DNA from: Streptomyces sp. sk2.1
GTDB taxonomy: Bacteria > Actinomycetota > Actinomycetes > Streptomycetales > Streptomycetaceae
Direction: 5' to 3'
Assembly (NCBI RefSeq): GCF_008120935.1
Contig: NZ_RDBO01000077.1
Coordinates: forward strand, 1,753,818 to 1,788,492
DNA length: 34,675 bases
Shown here: positions 1 through 8,121 of the stretch, in pieces
Position numbering within the stretch: the first letter of the stretch is position 1
Layout of the letters: every line of letters starts with the position of its first letter
Notes under the pieces: model-generated
What the model was told of the DNA's origin: nothing
Database searches by the model: none
What the model saw: only the letters and a program-made list of their open reading frames with translations
Translations under genes and position numbers: made by a program

Positions 1-115
1 GCTCCGACACGTTCTGCTTGGCCATGGGTGCGTACCTTTCCGCGCTTCGGCTTCCGGACTCCGCATCCATCAACCCATGGCACGCGTGGTTACGCCTCCC
101 AGACGCCGGCCCCCG
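1..115. repeat. Inverted repeat arm, fold-back copy of 992-1106
   Basis: Every base from 1 to 115 is the reverse complement of 1106 down to 992, so paired coordinates sum to 1107. The match stops abruptly at 115/116. The second arm covers the end of the PP2C-like gene, its TAA stop and the ribosome-binding site and first codons of poxB. A perfect inverted copy of a gene junction at the first base of the sequence is best explained as a fold-back read or contig-end artefact rather than biology. Confidence 0.95.
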
Positions 116-1017
116 CCGTACCCGTCGTACCGGAGCCGGGGACCGCGTCCGCCTCCCGTCCCGCGATCGGCCATGTGGGCGACCGGCCGCCCACCTACGA
201 CGCCGAGCCCACGGCCCTGCCCGCCGCCACCGCCGAGGAGCTGGACGGCCTCGTCGCCGACACCGTGCTCGACGGCGCCCGCTACGGCACGTACACCCTG
301 CGCGCCGCGTCCGTGCGCGGGGACTCGGCGCGGTTCCGGGGCGAGCCCCGCCGCGACGCGCTGCTCACCGCGCGCTTCGGCGACGACGAGGAGGCGCTGC
401 TCCTGGTCGCCGTGGCCACCGGGGCCCGTGCCACCCGGTCGGCGCACCTGGCGGCGGCCGATGCCTGTCGCTGGATCGGCGAGGCCGTCGGCCGCAGCCA
501 CGTCCGGCTCGCCGATGACATAAGGGCGGGACGGCGCGGAGACCTCAAGTCCGGCCTGAACCGCCTCACCGACCGCACTTACGGCAAGCTGCGCGCCCGC
601 GCCGCGGAACAGGGGCTGGAGCCGCCGGAGTACACGGCGGGACTGCGCTGCCTCCTGCTGCCCGCGGACCCCGACTGCCGCACCAGGGTCTTCTTCGGCC
701 TCGGCGGCGGCGGACTCTTCCGGCTGCGCGACGGCGCCTGGCAGGACCTCGAACCGCTGGTGGCCGCGGCCGGTGACGACCCGCCCGCCGAACCGTTTCG
801 CTTCCGGGCCTCGGTGGCCCGGCCGGGGGACGCCCTGCTGCTGTGCAGCGCGGGTCTCGCCGAACCGATGCGTGGCGAACCGGCCCTGGCCGGGGAGCTC
901 GCCGGGCGCTGGGCCCGCGGCGGGGCACCCGGGCTCGTGCCCTTCCTCGCCGACACCCAGCTCCGGGTGAAGGGGTACTCCGACGACCGCACGGGGGCCG
1001 GCGTCTGGGAGGCGTAA
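116..1017 (+). CDS. PP2C-like serine/threonine phosphatase domain protein, 5' end missing
   Basis: The reading frame enters from the inverted-repeat junction at 116 and stops with TAA at 1015-1017, so the true start is not in this window. The residues that could be read from an ATG at 28 come from the fold-back copy and are not part of the protein. About 300 residues remain. They show a variable Pro/Ala-rich N-terminal stretch, then a PP2C-like fold with a Gly-rich turn (FFGLGGGGLF) and the characteristic end YSDDRTGAGVWE, where PP2C phosphatases carry the last metal-binding aspartates. The early metal motifs are degenerate or absent, so activity is uncertain. It lies 64 bases upstream of poxB on the same strand; nothing shows a functional link. 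Confidence 0.75.
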
Positions 1018-1106
1018 CCACGCGTGCCATGGGTTGATGGATGCGGAGTCCGGAAGCCGAAGCGCGGAAAGGTACGCACCCATGGCCAAGCAGAACGTGT
1101 CGGAGC
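992..1106. repeat. Inverted repeat arm, native copy
   Basis: This is the partner of 1-115. It is the native copy because it holds a continuous gene end, an intergenic gap and a gene start that all make sense: the PP2C-like stop at 1017, the RBS GGAAAGG at 1066-1072 and the poxB ATG at 1082. Confidence 0.93.
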
Positions 1107-2824
1107 AGTTCGTCGACATCCTCGTCCGGGCGGGTGTCAAGCGCATGTACGGCGTCGTCGGCGACAGCCTCAACCCGGTCGTCGACGCCATCCGGCGCCA
1201 TCGCGGCATCGACTGGATCCAGGTGCGGCACGAGGAGACGGCCGCCTTCGCCGCCGGTGCGGAGGCCCAGGTCACCGGCGCGCTGGCGGCCTGCGCCGGA
1301 TCGTGCGGCCCGGGCAACCTGCACCTGATCAACGGCCTCTACGACGCCCACCGCTCCATGGCACCCGTGCTCGCCCTCGCCTCGCACATCCCGTCGGGCG
1401 AGATCGGCCTCGGCTACTTCCAGGAAACCCATCCGGAGCTGCTCTTCCAGGAGTGCAGCCACTACAACGAGATGATTTCCAACCCGGAGCAGATGCCGAG
1501 GCTGCTCCAGACGGCCATCCAGCACGCGATCGGCCGGGGCGGGGTCAGCGTCGTCACGATGCCGGGCGACATCGCGGCCCGCCCCGCCCCGGAGAAGTCG
1601 ATCGAGCACGCCCTGGTCACCTCCAGGCCCACGGTGCGGCCCGGGGACGAGGAGATCGAGAAGCTGCGCCGGATGGTCGACGGGGCGAAACGCGTGACCC
1701 TGTTCTGCGGCAGCGGCACGGCCGGCGCCCACGCCGAGGTGATGGAGTTCGCCGAACGGGTGAAGGCCCCGGTCGGGCACGCGCTGCGCGGCAAGGAATG
1801 GATCCAGTACGACAACCCGTACGACGTCGGCATGAGCGGGCTGCTCGGCTACGGCGCGGCGTACGAGGCGACCCACGAGTGCGACCTCCTCATCCTGCTC
1901 GGCACCGACTTCCCGTACAACGCCTTCCTCCCGTCCGACGTGAAGATCGTCCAGGTGGACGTGCGCCCCGAGCACCTCGGCCGCCGTTCCAAGCTGGACC
2001 TGGCGGTCTGGGGCGACGTCCGGGAGACGCTGCGCTGTCTGACCCCGCAGGTGAGGGCCAGGTCCGACCGCAAGTTCCTCGACCGGATGCTGAAGAAGCA
2101 CGCCGACGCGCTGGAGGGCGTGGTCAAGGCGTACACCCGCAAGGTCGAGAAGCACGTCCCGATCCACCCGGAGTACGTCGCCTCGGTGCTGGACGAACTG
2201 GCCGACGACGACGCCGTGTTCACCGTGGACACCGGCATGTGCAACGTCTGGGCGGCCCGCTACCTCTCGCCCAACGGCAGGCGCCGCGTGATCGGTTCGT
2301 TCAGCCACGGGTCGATGGCCAACGCGCTGCCGCAGGCCATCGGCGCCCAGTTCACCGACCGGGACCGGCAGGTCGTGTCGATGTCCGGCGACGGCGGATT
2401 CACCATGCTGATGGGCGACTTCCTGACCCTGGTGCAGTACGACCTGCCGGTGAAGGTGGTGCTGTTCAACAACTCCTCCCTCGGCATGGTCGAGCTGGAG
2501 ATGCTGGTCGCGGGCCTGCCGTCGTTCGGCACGGCCAACCGGAACCCGGACTTCGCGGCGGTCGCGCGGGCCGCCGGGGCGTACGGGGTGCGGGTGGAGA
2601 AGCCCAAACAGCTCGAAGGGGCCCTCAAGGACGCCTTCCGGCACAAGGGCCCGGCACTCGTCGACGTCGTCACCGACCCCAACGCCCTCTCCATCCCGCC
2701 GAAGATCAGCGCGGAGATGGTGACCGGCTTCGCGCTCTCCGCCAGCAAGATCGTGCTGGACGGCGGGGTGGGCCGCATGGTCCAGATGGCCCGCTCCAAC
2801 CTGCGGAACGTGCCCCGCCCCTGA
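1082..2824 (+). CDS. poxB: Pyruvate dehydrogenase (quinone) / pyruvate oxidase, thiamine diphosphate-dependent
   Basis: The 580-residue product matches the PoxB family along its whole length; E. coli PoxB has 572 residues. PoxB converts pyruvate to acetate and CO2 at the inner membrane face, passing electrons to quinone through FAD. The N-terminal PYR domain has the catalytic glutamate in RHEETAAF (Glu51) and the conserved block CAGSCGPGNLHLINGL. The central domain binds FAD. The C-terminal PP domain carries the ThDP/Mg motif from GDG (about 436-438) to FNN (about 462-464). The ATG at 1082 is chosen because GGAAAGG (1066-1072) lies 9 bases upstream; an in-frame ATG at 1034 lacks such a site. 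The C-terminal tail resembles the PoxB lipid-activated region. The gene appears monocistronic, with a hairpin after it. Other ThDP enzymes such as acetolactate synthase are less likely. Confidence 0.92.
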   Translation: MAKQNVSEQFVDILVRAGVKRMYGVVGDSLNPVVDAIRRHRGIDWIQVRHEETAAFAAGAEAQVTGALAACAGSCGPGNLHLINGLYDAHRSMAPVLALASHIPSGEIGLGYFQETHPELLFQECSHYNEMISNPEQMPRLLQTAIQHAIGRGGVSVVTMPGDIAARPAPEKSIEHALVTSRPTVRPGDEEIEKLRRMVDGAKRVTLFCGSGTAGAHAEVMEFAERVKAPVGHALRGKEWIQYDNPYDVGMSGLLGYGAAYEATHECDLLILLGTDFPYNAFLPSDVKIVQVDVRPEHLGRRSKLDLAVWGDVRETLRCLTPQVRARSDRKFLDRMLKKHADALEGVVKAYTRKVEKHVPIHPEYVASVLDELADDDAVFTVDTGMCNVWAARYLSPNGRRRVIGSFSHGSMANALPQAIGAQFTDRDRQVVSMSGDGGFTMLMGDFLTLVQYDLPVKVVLFNNSSLGMVELEMLVAGLPSFGTANRNPDFAAVARAAGAYGVRVEKPKQLEGALKDAFRHKGPALVDVVTDPNALSIPPKISAEMVTGFALSASKIVLDGGVGRMVQMARSNLRNVPRP

Positions 2825-2835
2825 GGGGTCCCGCG

Positions 2836-2881
2836 GGCACGGGGCGGAACCGTGCCGTCCCCCGCCTCCCCGCCCCGTGCC
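2836..2881 (+). terminator. Hairpin after poxB
   Basis: The arm GGCACGGGGCGG (2836-2847) is perfectly complementary to CCGCCCCGTGCC (2870-2881), with a 22-base loop, beginning 12 bases after the poxB stop. There is no T-run. Confidence 0.55.
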
Positions 2882-2908
2882 GCACCGGCCGGGGCGGCCC
2901 GCGCAGTT

Positions 2909-2970
2909 GTTGATCAACCGACCCCGTGCGCACCCTTGGCGACCTCAAAGCAATGTGACATATTACTGAC
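2909..2970 (+). promoter_or_regulatory. Promoter/operator of the hydroxyproline operon
   Basis: An AT-richer patch directly precedes the operon. It holds the perfect palindrome GTTGATCAAC (2909-2918), a possible -35 TTGGCG (2936-2941) and the element GTGACATATTAC (2955-2966), of which TATTAC could be the -10. The element matches GTGACATTGTAC at 10 of 12 positions and recurs before gntR (9101) and the collagenase (11629). No Shine-Dalgarno is visible before the GTG at 2971, so the first gene may be translated from a leaderless transcript. Confidence 0.5.
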
Positions 2971-4137
2971 GTGCTCACGAGACACTCTCTGGATGTCGTC
3001 ATCGTCGGCGCCGGAGTCGTCGGCGCCGCCTGTGCCCATTACATCGCCCGGTCCGGACTCTCCGTGGCCGTCGTCGACCGCGGACCCGTGGCCGGCGGCA
3101 CCACCGGGGCCGGCGAGGGGAACCTGCTGGTCTCCGACAAGGTGCCGGGACCCGAGCTGGAACTGGCGCTGCTCTCCGCCTCCCTGTGGCAGGAGCTGGC
3201 CGCCGAACTGCCCCCGGGCATCGAGTACGAGAGCAAGGGCGGCGTGGTCGTGGCGGCCTCCGAGGGCTCCCTGACCGCGCTGTCCGCGACGGCCGACGGC
3301 CAGCGGACGGCCGGTGTCGAGGCGCACCACGTCCCGGCCGACCGGCTCCACGACCTGGAGCCCCACCTCGCGCCGGACCTGGCGGGCGGCTGCCACTACC
3401 CGCAGGACGCACAGGTCCAACCGGCTCTTGCCGCGGCGGAGTTGCTGCGGTCGGCGGTCCGGGCCGGGGCGCGCCTGCACCCGGGGGAGGAGGTGGTGGA
3501 CATCCTGCGGGACCGCTCGGGGGCGGTGCGCGGCGTGCGTACCTCGCTGGGCGAGCTGCACGCCCCCGTCGTGGTCAACGCGGCCGGGACCTGGGGCGGC
3601 GAGCTGGCCGCGCTGGCCGGGGTGAACCTCCCGGTCCTCCCGCGCCGGGGATTCGTCCTCGTCACCGAACCGCTGCCCCGGCTGATCCGTCACAAGGTCT
3701 ACGCGGCGGAGTACGTGGCCGACGTGTCGAGCGGGTCGGCGGCCCTGCAGACCTCGCCGGTGGTGGAGGGCACCCCGGCGGGCCCGGTGCTCATCGGGGC
3801 CAGCCGCGAGCGGGTCGGCTTCGACCGGACGCTGTCGGTTCCGGTGGTCGCCCGGCTGGCGGCCGGGGCCACCGCCCTCTTCCCCCTGCTGGCGGACGTA
3901 CGGGTGCTGCGCGCCTACCACGGGTTCCGCCCCTACCTGCCCGACCACCTGCCCGCGATCGGCCCCGACTCCCGGGTGCCCGGCCTCTTCCACGCCTGCG
4001 GGCACGAGGGCGCGGGCATCGGGCTGGCGCCGGTGACCGGACGGCTGATCGCCGACGCGATCCGGGGCGAGCGTCCCGCGCTCGACCTCGAACCGTTCGC
4101 GCCCGACCGGTTCGACGCCCCGGACCGTGCCGCATGA
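2971..4137 (+). CDS. DAO-family FAD oxidoreductase, probable catalytic subunit of D-hydroxyproline dehydrogenase
   Basis: The 388-residue protein belongs to the D-amino-acid oxidase / glycine oxidase / SoxB family. A dinucleotide-binding fold opens the protein (VVIVGAGVVGAACAHYIAR, residues about 9-27), the FAD-contacting block GGTTGAGEGNLL follows, and the C-terminal FAD segment HACGHEGAGIGLAP is present. DAO-type subunits of this kind oxidise cis-4-hydroxy-D-proline to pyrroline-4-hydroxy-2-carboxylate in bacterial Hyp pathways. The substrate is inferred from the neighbours: a small ferredoxin-like gene and an FAD/NAD/BFD subunit follow, as in heteromeric D-hydroxyproline or opine-type dehydrogenases, and a Hyp epimerase lies downstream. 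GTG at 2971 is the first start in frame; no RBS is seen, so it may be leaderless. Alternative substrates are D-proline, sarcosine or an opine. Confidence 0.82.
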   Translation: MLTRHSLDVVIVGAGVVGAACAHYIARSGLSVAVVDRGPVAGGTTGAGEGNLLVSDKVPGPELELALLSASLWQELAAELPPGIEYESKGGVVVAASEGSLTALSATADGQRTAGVEAHHVPADRLHDLEPHLAPDLAGGCHYPQDAQVQPALAAAELLRSAVRAGARLHPGEEVVDILRDRSGAVRGVRTSLGELHAPVVVNAAGTWGGELAALAGVNLPVLPRRGFVLVTEPLPRLIRHKVYAAEYVADVSSGSAALQTSPVVEGTPAGPVLIGASRERVGFDRTLSVPVVARLAAGATALFPLLADVRVLRAYHGFRPYLPDHLPAIGPDSRVPGLFHACGHEGAGIGLAPVTGRLIADAIRGERPALDLEPFAPDRFDAPDRAA

Positions 4138-4189
4138 CGGCGCGGAACGGAACCCGCCCGCCCAGGACCGGACCCCAGGAGAGGACCCC

Positions 4190-4516
4190 GTGAGACACAC
4201 CCGCGCACGCACCCCGGCCGAACTCGTCGGAGCCGAACCCGGCCCGGAGTTCCGGATCACCTTCGACGGCCGCCCGATCGGCGCACTGCCGGGTCAGAGC
4301 GTCGCCGCCGCACTCTGGGCGGCGGGCATCATGACCTGGCGCACCACCCGGGTCAACGGCAGCCCCAGGGGGGCCTTCTGCGGCATCGGCGCCTGCTACG
4401 ACTGCCTGGCCACCATCAACGGCCGGCCCAACCAGCGTGCCTGCCTGGTCCCCGCCCGGCCGGACGACGTCATCACCACGCAGGAGGGGAACGGGCATGC
4501 CGCACTCGACGGCTGA
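4190..4516 (+). CDS. Small [2Fe-2S] ferredoxin-like subunit of amino acid dehydrogenase
   Basis: This 108-residue protein has a plant-type [2Fe-2S] fold with ligands Cys64, Cys69, Cys72 and Cys85 (C-x4-C-x2-C-x12-C). It resembles the N-terminal domain of sarcosine oxidase alpha subunit and the small subunits of heteromeric D-hydroxyproline dehydrogenases, where it relays electrons between the two flavin subunits. The GTG start at 4190 follows AGGAGAGG (4177-4184) at good spacing. Its 3' end overlaps the next gene by 20 bases, which points to translational coupling and a stoichiometric complex. Confidence 0.88.
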   Translation: MRHTRARTPAELVGAEPGPEFRITFDGRPIGALPGQSVAAALWAAGIMTWRTTRVNGSPRGAFCGIGACYDCLATINGRPNQRACLVPARPDDVITTQEGNGHAALDG

Positions 4517-5963
4517 GGGCCGCCCGCGCGACACCGGTCGCGCCGAACTCGCCGTGGTGGGCGCGGGACCCGCCGGTCTGGCCGCGGCCGTCACCGCGGC
4601 CGACCACGGACTCGACGTCGTCCTGCTGGACGCCGCCGCCGCGCCCGGCGGGCAGTACTACCGCAACCCGGCCGACGGCCTCGGCGCCGCCCGGCCCCAG
4701 GTCCTGCACCACAACTGGTCCGCCTTCACCGATCTGTCCGCACGGCTGGCCGCGCACCGGGACACCGGCGCGATCCGGCACCTGACCAGTCATCAGGTAT
4801 GGACGGTCGAACGGACCGCCGACGACGACTGGACCCTGCACGCGGTCGTCGGGACCGACGAGGCGGACCGCACCGCGGTGCGGGCCCGCCGGCTGCTGCT
4901 GGCGACCGGCGCCCATGAACGCCAGCTCCCCTTCCCCGGCTGGACGCTCCCGGGCGTCGTGAGCGCGGCGGGGGCCCAGGCCATGCTCAAGTCCGGCCTG
5001 GTGCTGCCGGGGCGCCGGATCGTGGTCGCCGGGAGCGGACCGCTCCTCCAGGCGGTCGCCGCCTCGCTGACCAAGGCCGGCGCGCGTGTCCCGGCCCTGG
5101 TCGAGGCCGCCGGCTACGGGGCGTACGCGCGCTCCCCCCAGGTGCTGGCCGTCAACCCCGCCAAGGCGGTGGAGGCGGTCCGGTTCGGCACGGCGCTGAT
5201 GCGCGCCGGGGTCAGGGTGCTGAGCCACCGCGCGGTCACCGAGGTGCACGGCGACGGACGGGTGGAGGCCGTGACCGTCAGCCGGGTGGACCACCGCTGG
5301 CGCCCCGTCGCGGGGACCGGCCGCCGCATCGAGTGCGACGCGCTCGCCGTGGGGCACGGCCTCGTGCCCCAGCTCGAACTCGCCGTGGCGACCGGCTGCG
5401 AAACGCGTCCGGGCACCGACGGCACGCACGCGGTCGTCCTCGACGAGCAGCTCAGGACGACCGTCCCCGGCATCTGGGCGGCCGGCGAGACCGGCGGCGT
5501 GGGCGGAGTCGAACTCGCCCTGTGCGAAGGCGAGTTGGCGGCAATCTCGATCGTCCGCGAGGCACGGGGCGGCTCTCCGGAGGGGGTGGGGGGCGGCGTG
5601 GCCGCGCTGCGCCGCACCCGGCGCCGGCTGCGGGCCTTCGCCGACCTGATGGGGGCCGTGCACCGCCCGGGGGACGGCTGGCACGAGTGGCTGGCCGACG
5701 ACACGGAGGTCTGCCGCTGCGAGGAGGTCCCCGCGGGCCGGATCCGCACGGCGTGCGAGGAGCTCGGTGCCCGCGACTCCAGGACCGTCAAACTCTTCAC
5801 CCGCGCCGGGATGGGCTGGTGCCAGGGCCGGACGTGCGGATTCGCCGTCCGGGACCTCGCCGCCGCGCACGGCGGCGGACCGGCACCGGCCGGAGCCGAC
5901 CGGCGCCCGCTGGCCTGCCCGGTGAAGCTGTCCGCCCTCGCCGACCTGTCCGACCCCCGGTAG
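4497..5963 (+). CDS. FAD/NAD-binding oxidoreductase with C-terminal BFD-type [2Fe-2S] domain
   Basis: The 488-residue protein has two nucleotide-binding folds: an FAD site near the N terminus (VVGAGPAGLAAAVTAADHG, about residues 20-38) and a second, NAD-type fold (VVAGSGPLLQAVAASL, about residues 180-195). ATGAHERQ and the late FAD motif GIWAAGETGG are present. The C terminus has a bacterioferritin-ferredoxin-like domain with Cys406, Cys408, Cys442 and Cys447 (C-x-C...C-x4-C). This is the alpha/HcnB-like subunit of heteromeric dehydrogenases and probably completes a three-subunit D-hydroxyproline dehydrogenase with 2971-4137 and 4190-4516. ATG at 4497 follows AGGAGGGGA (4482-4490) and lies inside the preceding gene. 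Confidence 0.87.
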   Translation: MPHSTAEGRPRDTGRAELAVVGAGPAGLAAAVTAADHGLDVVLLDAAAAPGGQYYRNPADGLGAARPQVLHHNWSAFTDLSARLAAHRDTGAIRHLTSHQVWTVERTADDDWTLHAVVGTDEADRTAVRARRLLLATGAHERQLPFPGWTLPGVVSAAGAQAMLKSGLVLPGRRIVVAGSGPLLQAVAASLTKAGARVPALVEAAGYGAYARSPQVLAVNPAKAVEAVRFGTALMRAGVRVLSHRAVTEVHGDGRVEAVTVSRVDHRWRPVAGTGRRIECDALAVGHGLVPQLELAVATGCETRPGTDGTHAVVLDEQLRTTVPGIWAAGETGGVGGVELALCEGELAAISIVREARGGSPEGVGGGVAALRRTRRRLRAFADLMGAVHRPGDGWHEWLADDTEVCRCEEVPAGRIRTACEELGARDSRTVKLFTRAGMGWCQGRTCGFAVRDLAAAHGGGPAPAGADRRPLACPVKLSALADLSDPR

Positions 5964-6094
5964 AGCGCGAAGCCGCTCACCCCGTTCCTTCCGCACCCCC
6001 GGCGGCCGGGCACGACCTGCCGCCCGCAGCACCGTGTTCCCGCAGTACCACGTCATGTCGCCCCCGCGACAGGCCACACATCCAAGGAGCCAGC

Positions 6095-7003
6095 ATGCCG
6101 ACGAACAACCCCACGCGCACCCGCCCCTGGCAGGGCATCATGGTCGCCACCCCCCTTCCCCTGCGGGACGACCGCACCATCGACTACGACGCCTACGCGA
6201 AGCACGTGCAGGACCTCATCGAGGCGGGCTGCGACGGCGTGGTGCCCAACGGGTCGCTGGGCGAGTACCAGACCCTCACCGACGAGGAACGCACCCGGAT
6301 GGTCCAGGTCGCCGTCGAGGCGGCCGGGGACGGCGACCGCGTCATGCCGGGCGTCGCCGCCTACGGCAGCGCCGAGTCGCGGCGCTGGGCGGAGCAGGCC
6401 GCCGAGGCGGGAGCCGGGTCCGTGCTGCTCCTGCCGCCCAACGGGTACCGCTGCGACGAGGCGGGCGTGCGCGCCCACTACGCCGAGGTGGCCGAGGTCG
6501 GTGTCCCGATCGTCGCGTACAACAACCCGTACGACACCAAGGTGGACCTGAGCCCCGCCCTGCTCGCCGAGCTCCACAACGAGGGCAGCATCGTGGCCGT
6601 CAAGGAGTTCACCGGCGACGTCCGCAGGGCGTACGAGATCGCCGAGCGGGCCCCCGGCCTCGACATCCTGGTGGGCGCCGACGACGTACTGCTGGAGCTC
6701 GGCGTCGCCGGTGCCGCCGGGTGGATCGCCGGCAGCCCGAACATGCTGCCGTCCTGCTGCGTGGACCTGTACCGGGCCGCCGTGAGCGGCGACCTGGAGA
6801 CCGCCCTGCCGCTCTACCGGGAGCTGCACCCGTTGCTGAGGTGGGACTCCAAGCCGGAGTTCGTCCAGGCCATCAAGCTGTCCATGGACGTCGCCGGACG
6901 CCACGGCGGCCCGACCCGCCCGCCGCGCAACCCGCTGTCCGCCGACGACGCGGCCGCCGTGCGCGCCGTCACGGAGAAGGTCCTCGCCGGGGGCCTGCGC
7001 TGA
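6095..7003 (+). CDS. DHDPS/NAL-family enzyme, probable pyrroline-4-hydroxy-2-carboxylate deaminase
   Basis: The 302-residue product is a class I aldolase-like TIM barrel of the dihydrodipicolinate synthase family. The Schiff-base lysine is Lys170 in AVKEFTGD, the catalytic tyrosine is Tyr142 in AYNNP, and GSLGE (residues 53-57) forms the carboxylate-binding loop. In Hyp catabolism a member of this family deaminates and dehydrates pyrroline-4-hydroxy-2-carboxylate to 2-oxoglutarate semialdehyde and ammonia. That role is inferred from its place between the dehydrogenase subunits and the epimerase; the fold alone would also suit other keto-acid lyases. The ATG at 6095 has AAGGAG (6084-6089) upstream. 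The 131-base gap before it shows no clear terminator, so it is probably in the operon. Confidence 0.83.
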   Translation: MPTNNPTRTRPWQGIMVATPLPLRDDRTIDYDAYAKHVQDLIEAGCDGVVPNGSLGEYQTLTDEERTRMVQVAVEAAGDGDRVMPGVAAYGSAESRRWAEQAAEAGAGSVLLLPPNGYRCDEAGVRAHYAEVAEVGVPIVAYNNPYDTKVDLSPALLAELHNEGSIVAVKEFTGDVRRAYEIAERAPGLDILVGADDVLLELGVAGAAGWIAGSPNMLPSCCVDLYRAAVSGDLETALPLYRELHPLLRWDSKPEFVQAIKLSMDVAGRHGGPTRPPRNPLSADDAAAVRAVTEKVLAGGLR

Positions 7004-7119
7004 GATCCTGCCGGGTGGCCTTCCCGACGTAGGCCGCCCGACAGTCGCCGAGAGGCGGCGGCCGGCGTTCGTTCCGCCGGTCGCCGCCCCGTCCCACCCG
7101 TGACGAACCAGGAGGAGCC

Positions 7120-8121
7120 TTGCAGACACGTCACATCTTCCACGCCGTCGACTCGCACACCGAGGGCATGCCGACCCGGGTGATCACCGGCGGCGTCGGC
7201 ACCATCCCCGGCGACACGATGGCCGAACGGCGCAGCTACTTCGAGAAGCACCGGGACGCCGTACGCACCCTGCTCATGTACGAACCGCGCGGCCACGCCG
7301 CGATGAGCGGCGCGATCCTCCAGCCGCCCACCCGGCCGGACGCGGACTACGGGGTCCTCTACATCGAGGTCTCCGGCTACCTGCCGATGTGCGGGCACGG
7401 CACCATCGGAGTGGCGACCGTGCTGGTGGAGACCGGGATGGTGGAGGTCACCGAACCCGTCACCACCGTGCGGCTGGACACCCCCGCCGGACTCGTCAAG
7501 GTCGACGTGCGGGTGAAGGACGGCGCGGCCACCGCCGTGACGCTCACCAACGTGCCCGCGTTCAGCGTCGCGCTCGACCGGACGGCGGACGTGCCCGGCT
7601 ACGGGACCCTGCGCTACGACCTCGCCTACGGCGGCAACTTCTACGCGATGGTGGACCTGGACGACCTCGGGCTGCCCTTCGACCGGGCGCGCAAGGACGA
7701 CATCCTGGCCGCCGGACTCGCCCTGATGAAGACGGTCAACGCCACCGACGAGCCCGTCCACCCCGAGGCCCCGCACATCCACGGGCTCAAGCACGTGCAG
7801 TTCGTCGCCCCCGGCTCCGACGCGCGCCACTCCCGGCACGCGATGGCCATCCACCCCGGCTGGTTCGACCGCTCGCCCTGCGGCACCGGCACCTCCGCGC
7901 GCATGGCCCAGCTGCACGCACGCGGCGAACTCGCCCTGGACACCGACTTCGTGAACGAGTCGTTCATCGGCACCTCGTTCACCGGCCGGCTCGTCGAGGA
8001 GACCACCGTGGGCGGGCTGCCGGCCGTCGTCCCCACCGTCACCGGGCGCGCCTGGATCACCGGGACCGCACAATACTTCCTGAACCCGACCGACCCCTTC
8101 CCCGAAGGATTCCTGCTGTGA
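7120..8121 (+). CDS. 4-hydroxyproline 2-epimerase (proline racemase family)
   Basis: This 333-residue protein is a full-length proline racemase family member. Both acid/base cysteines are present: Cys91 in MCGHGTIG and Cys254 in SPCGTGTSA. Retaining both fits an epimerase or racemase; trans-3-hydroxyproline dehydratases have Thr or Ser at the second position. It should interconvert trans-4-hydroxy-L-proline and cis-4-hydroxy-D-proline, the first step of the bacterial pathway. Proline racemase activity itself is the main alternative, made less likely by the flanking deaminase and heteromeric dehydrogenase. The start is an unusual TTG at 7120, supported by GGAGGAG at 7111-7117; no other start in frame is as well placed. 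The stop overlaps the next gene's GTG. Confidence 0.88.
   Translation: MQTRHIFHAVDSHTEGMPTRVITGGVGTIPGDTMAERRSYFEKHRDAVRTLLMYEPRGHAAMSGAILQPPTRPDADYGVLYIEVSGYLPMCGHGTIGVATVLVETGMVEVTEPVTTVRLDTPAGLVKVDVRVKDGAATAVTLTNVPAFSVALDRTADVPGYGTLRYDLAYGGNFYAMVDLDDLGLPFDRARKDDILAAGLALMKTVNATDEPVHPEAPHIHGLKHVQFVAPGSDARHSRHAMAIHPGWFDRSPCGTGTSARMAQLHARGELALDTDFVNESFIGTSFTGRLVEETTVGGLPAVVPTVTGRAWITGTAQYFLNPTDPFPEGFLL

Noticed and set aside
1034..1081. Longer poxB starting at the ATG at 1034
   Set aside because: The extra residues have no PoxB homology and lack an RBS; the ATG at 1082 has GGAAAGG at good spacing and starts where the family does.
1..1106. Terminal inverted repeat of an insertion sequence or chromosome end
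   Set aside because: There is no transposase between the arms, the interior is a normal PP2C-like gene, and the right arm is an intact native gene junction.
566..2917. Long open frames antisense to poxB, and similar ones opposite many genes
   Set aside because: High-GC codon structure keeps opposite frames open; these show repetitive Arg/Gly/Ala-rich composition and no domain features.
7120..8121. Trans-3-hydroxyproline dehydratase
   Set aside because: The second catalytic position is Cys254, not Thr or Ser, which fits an epimerase or racemase.
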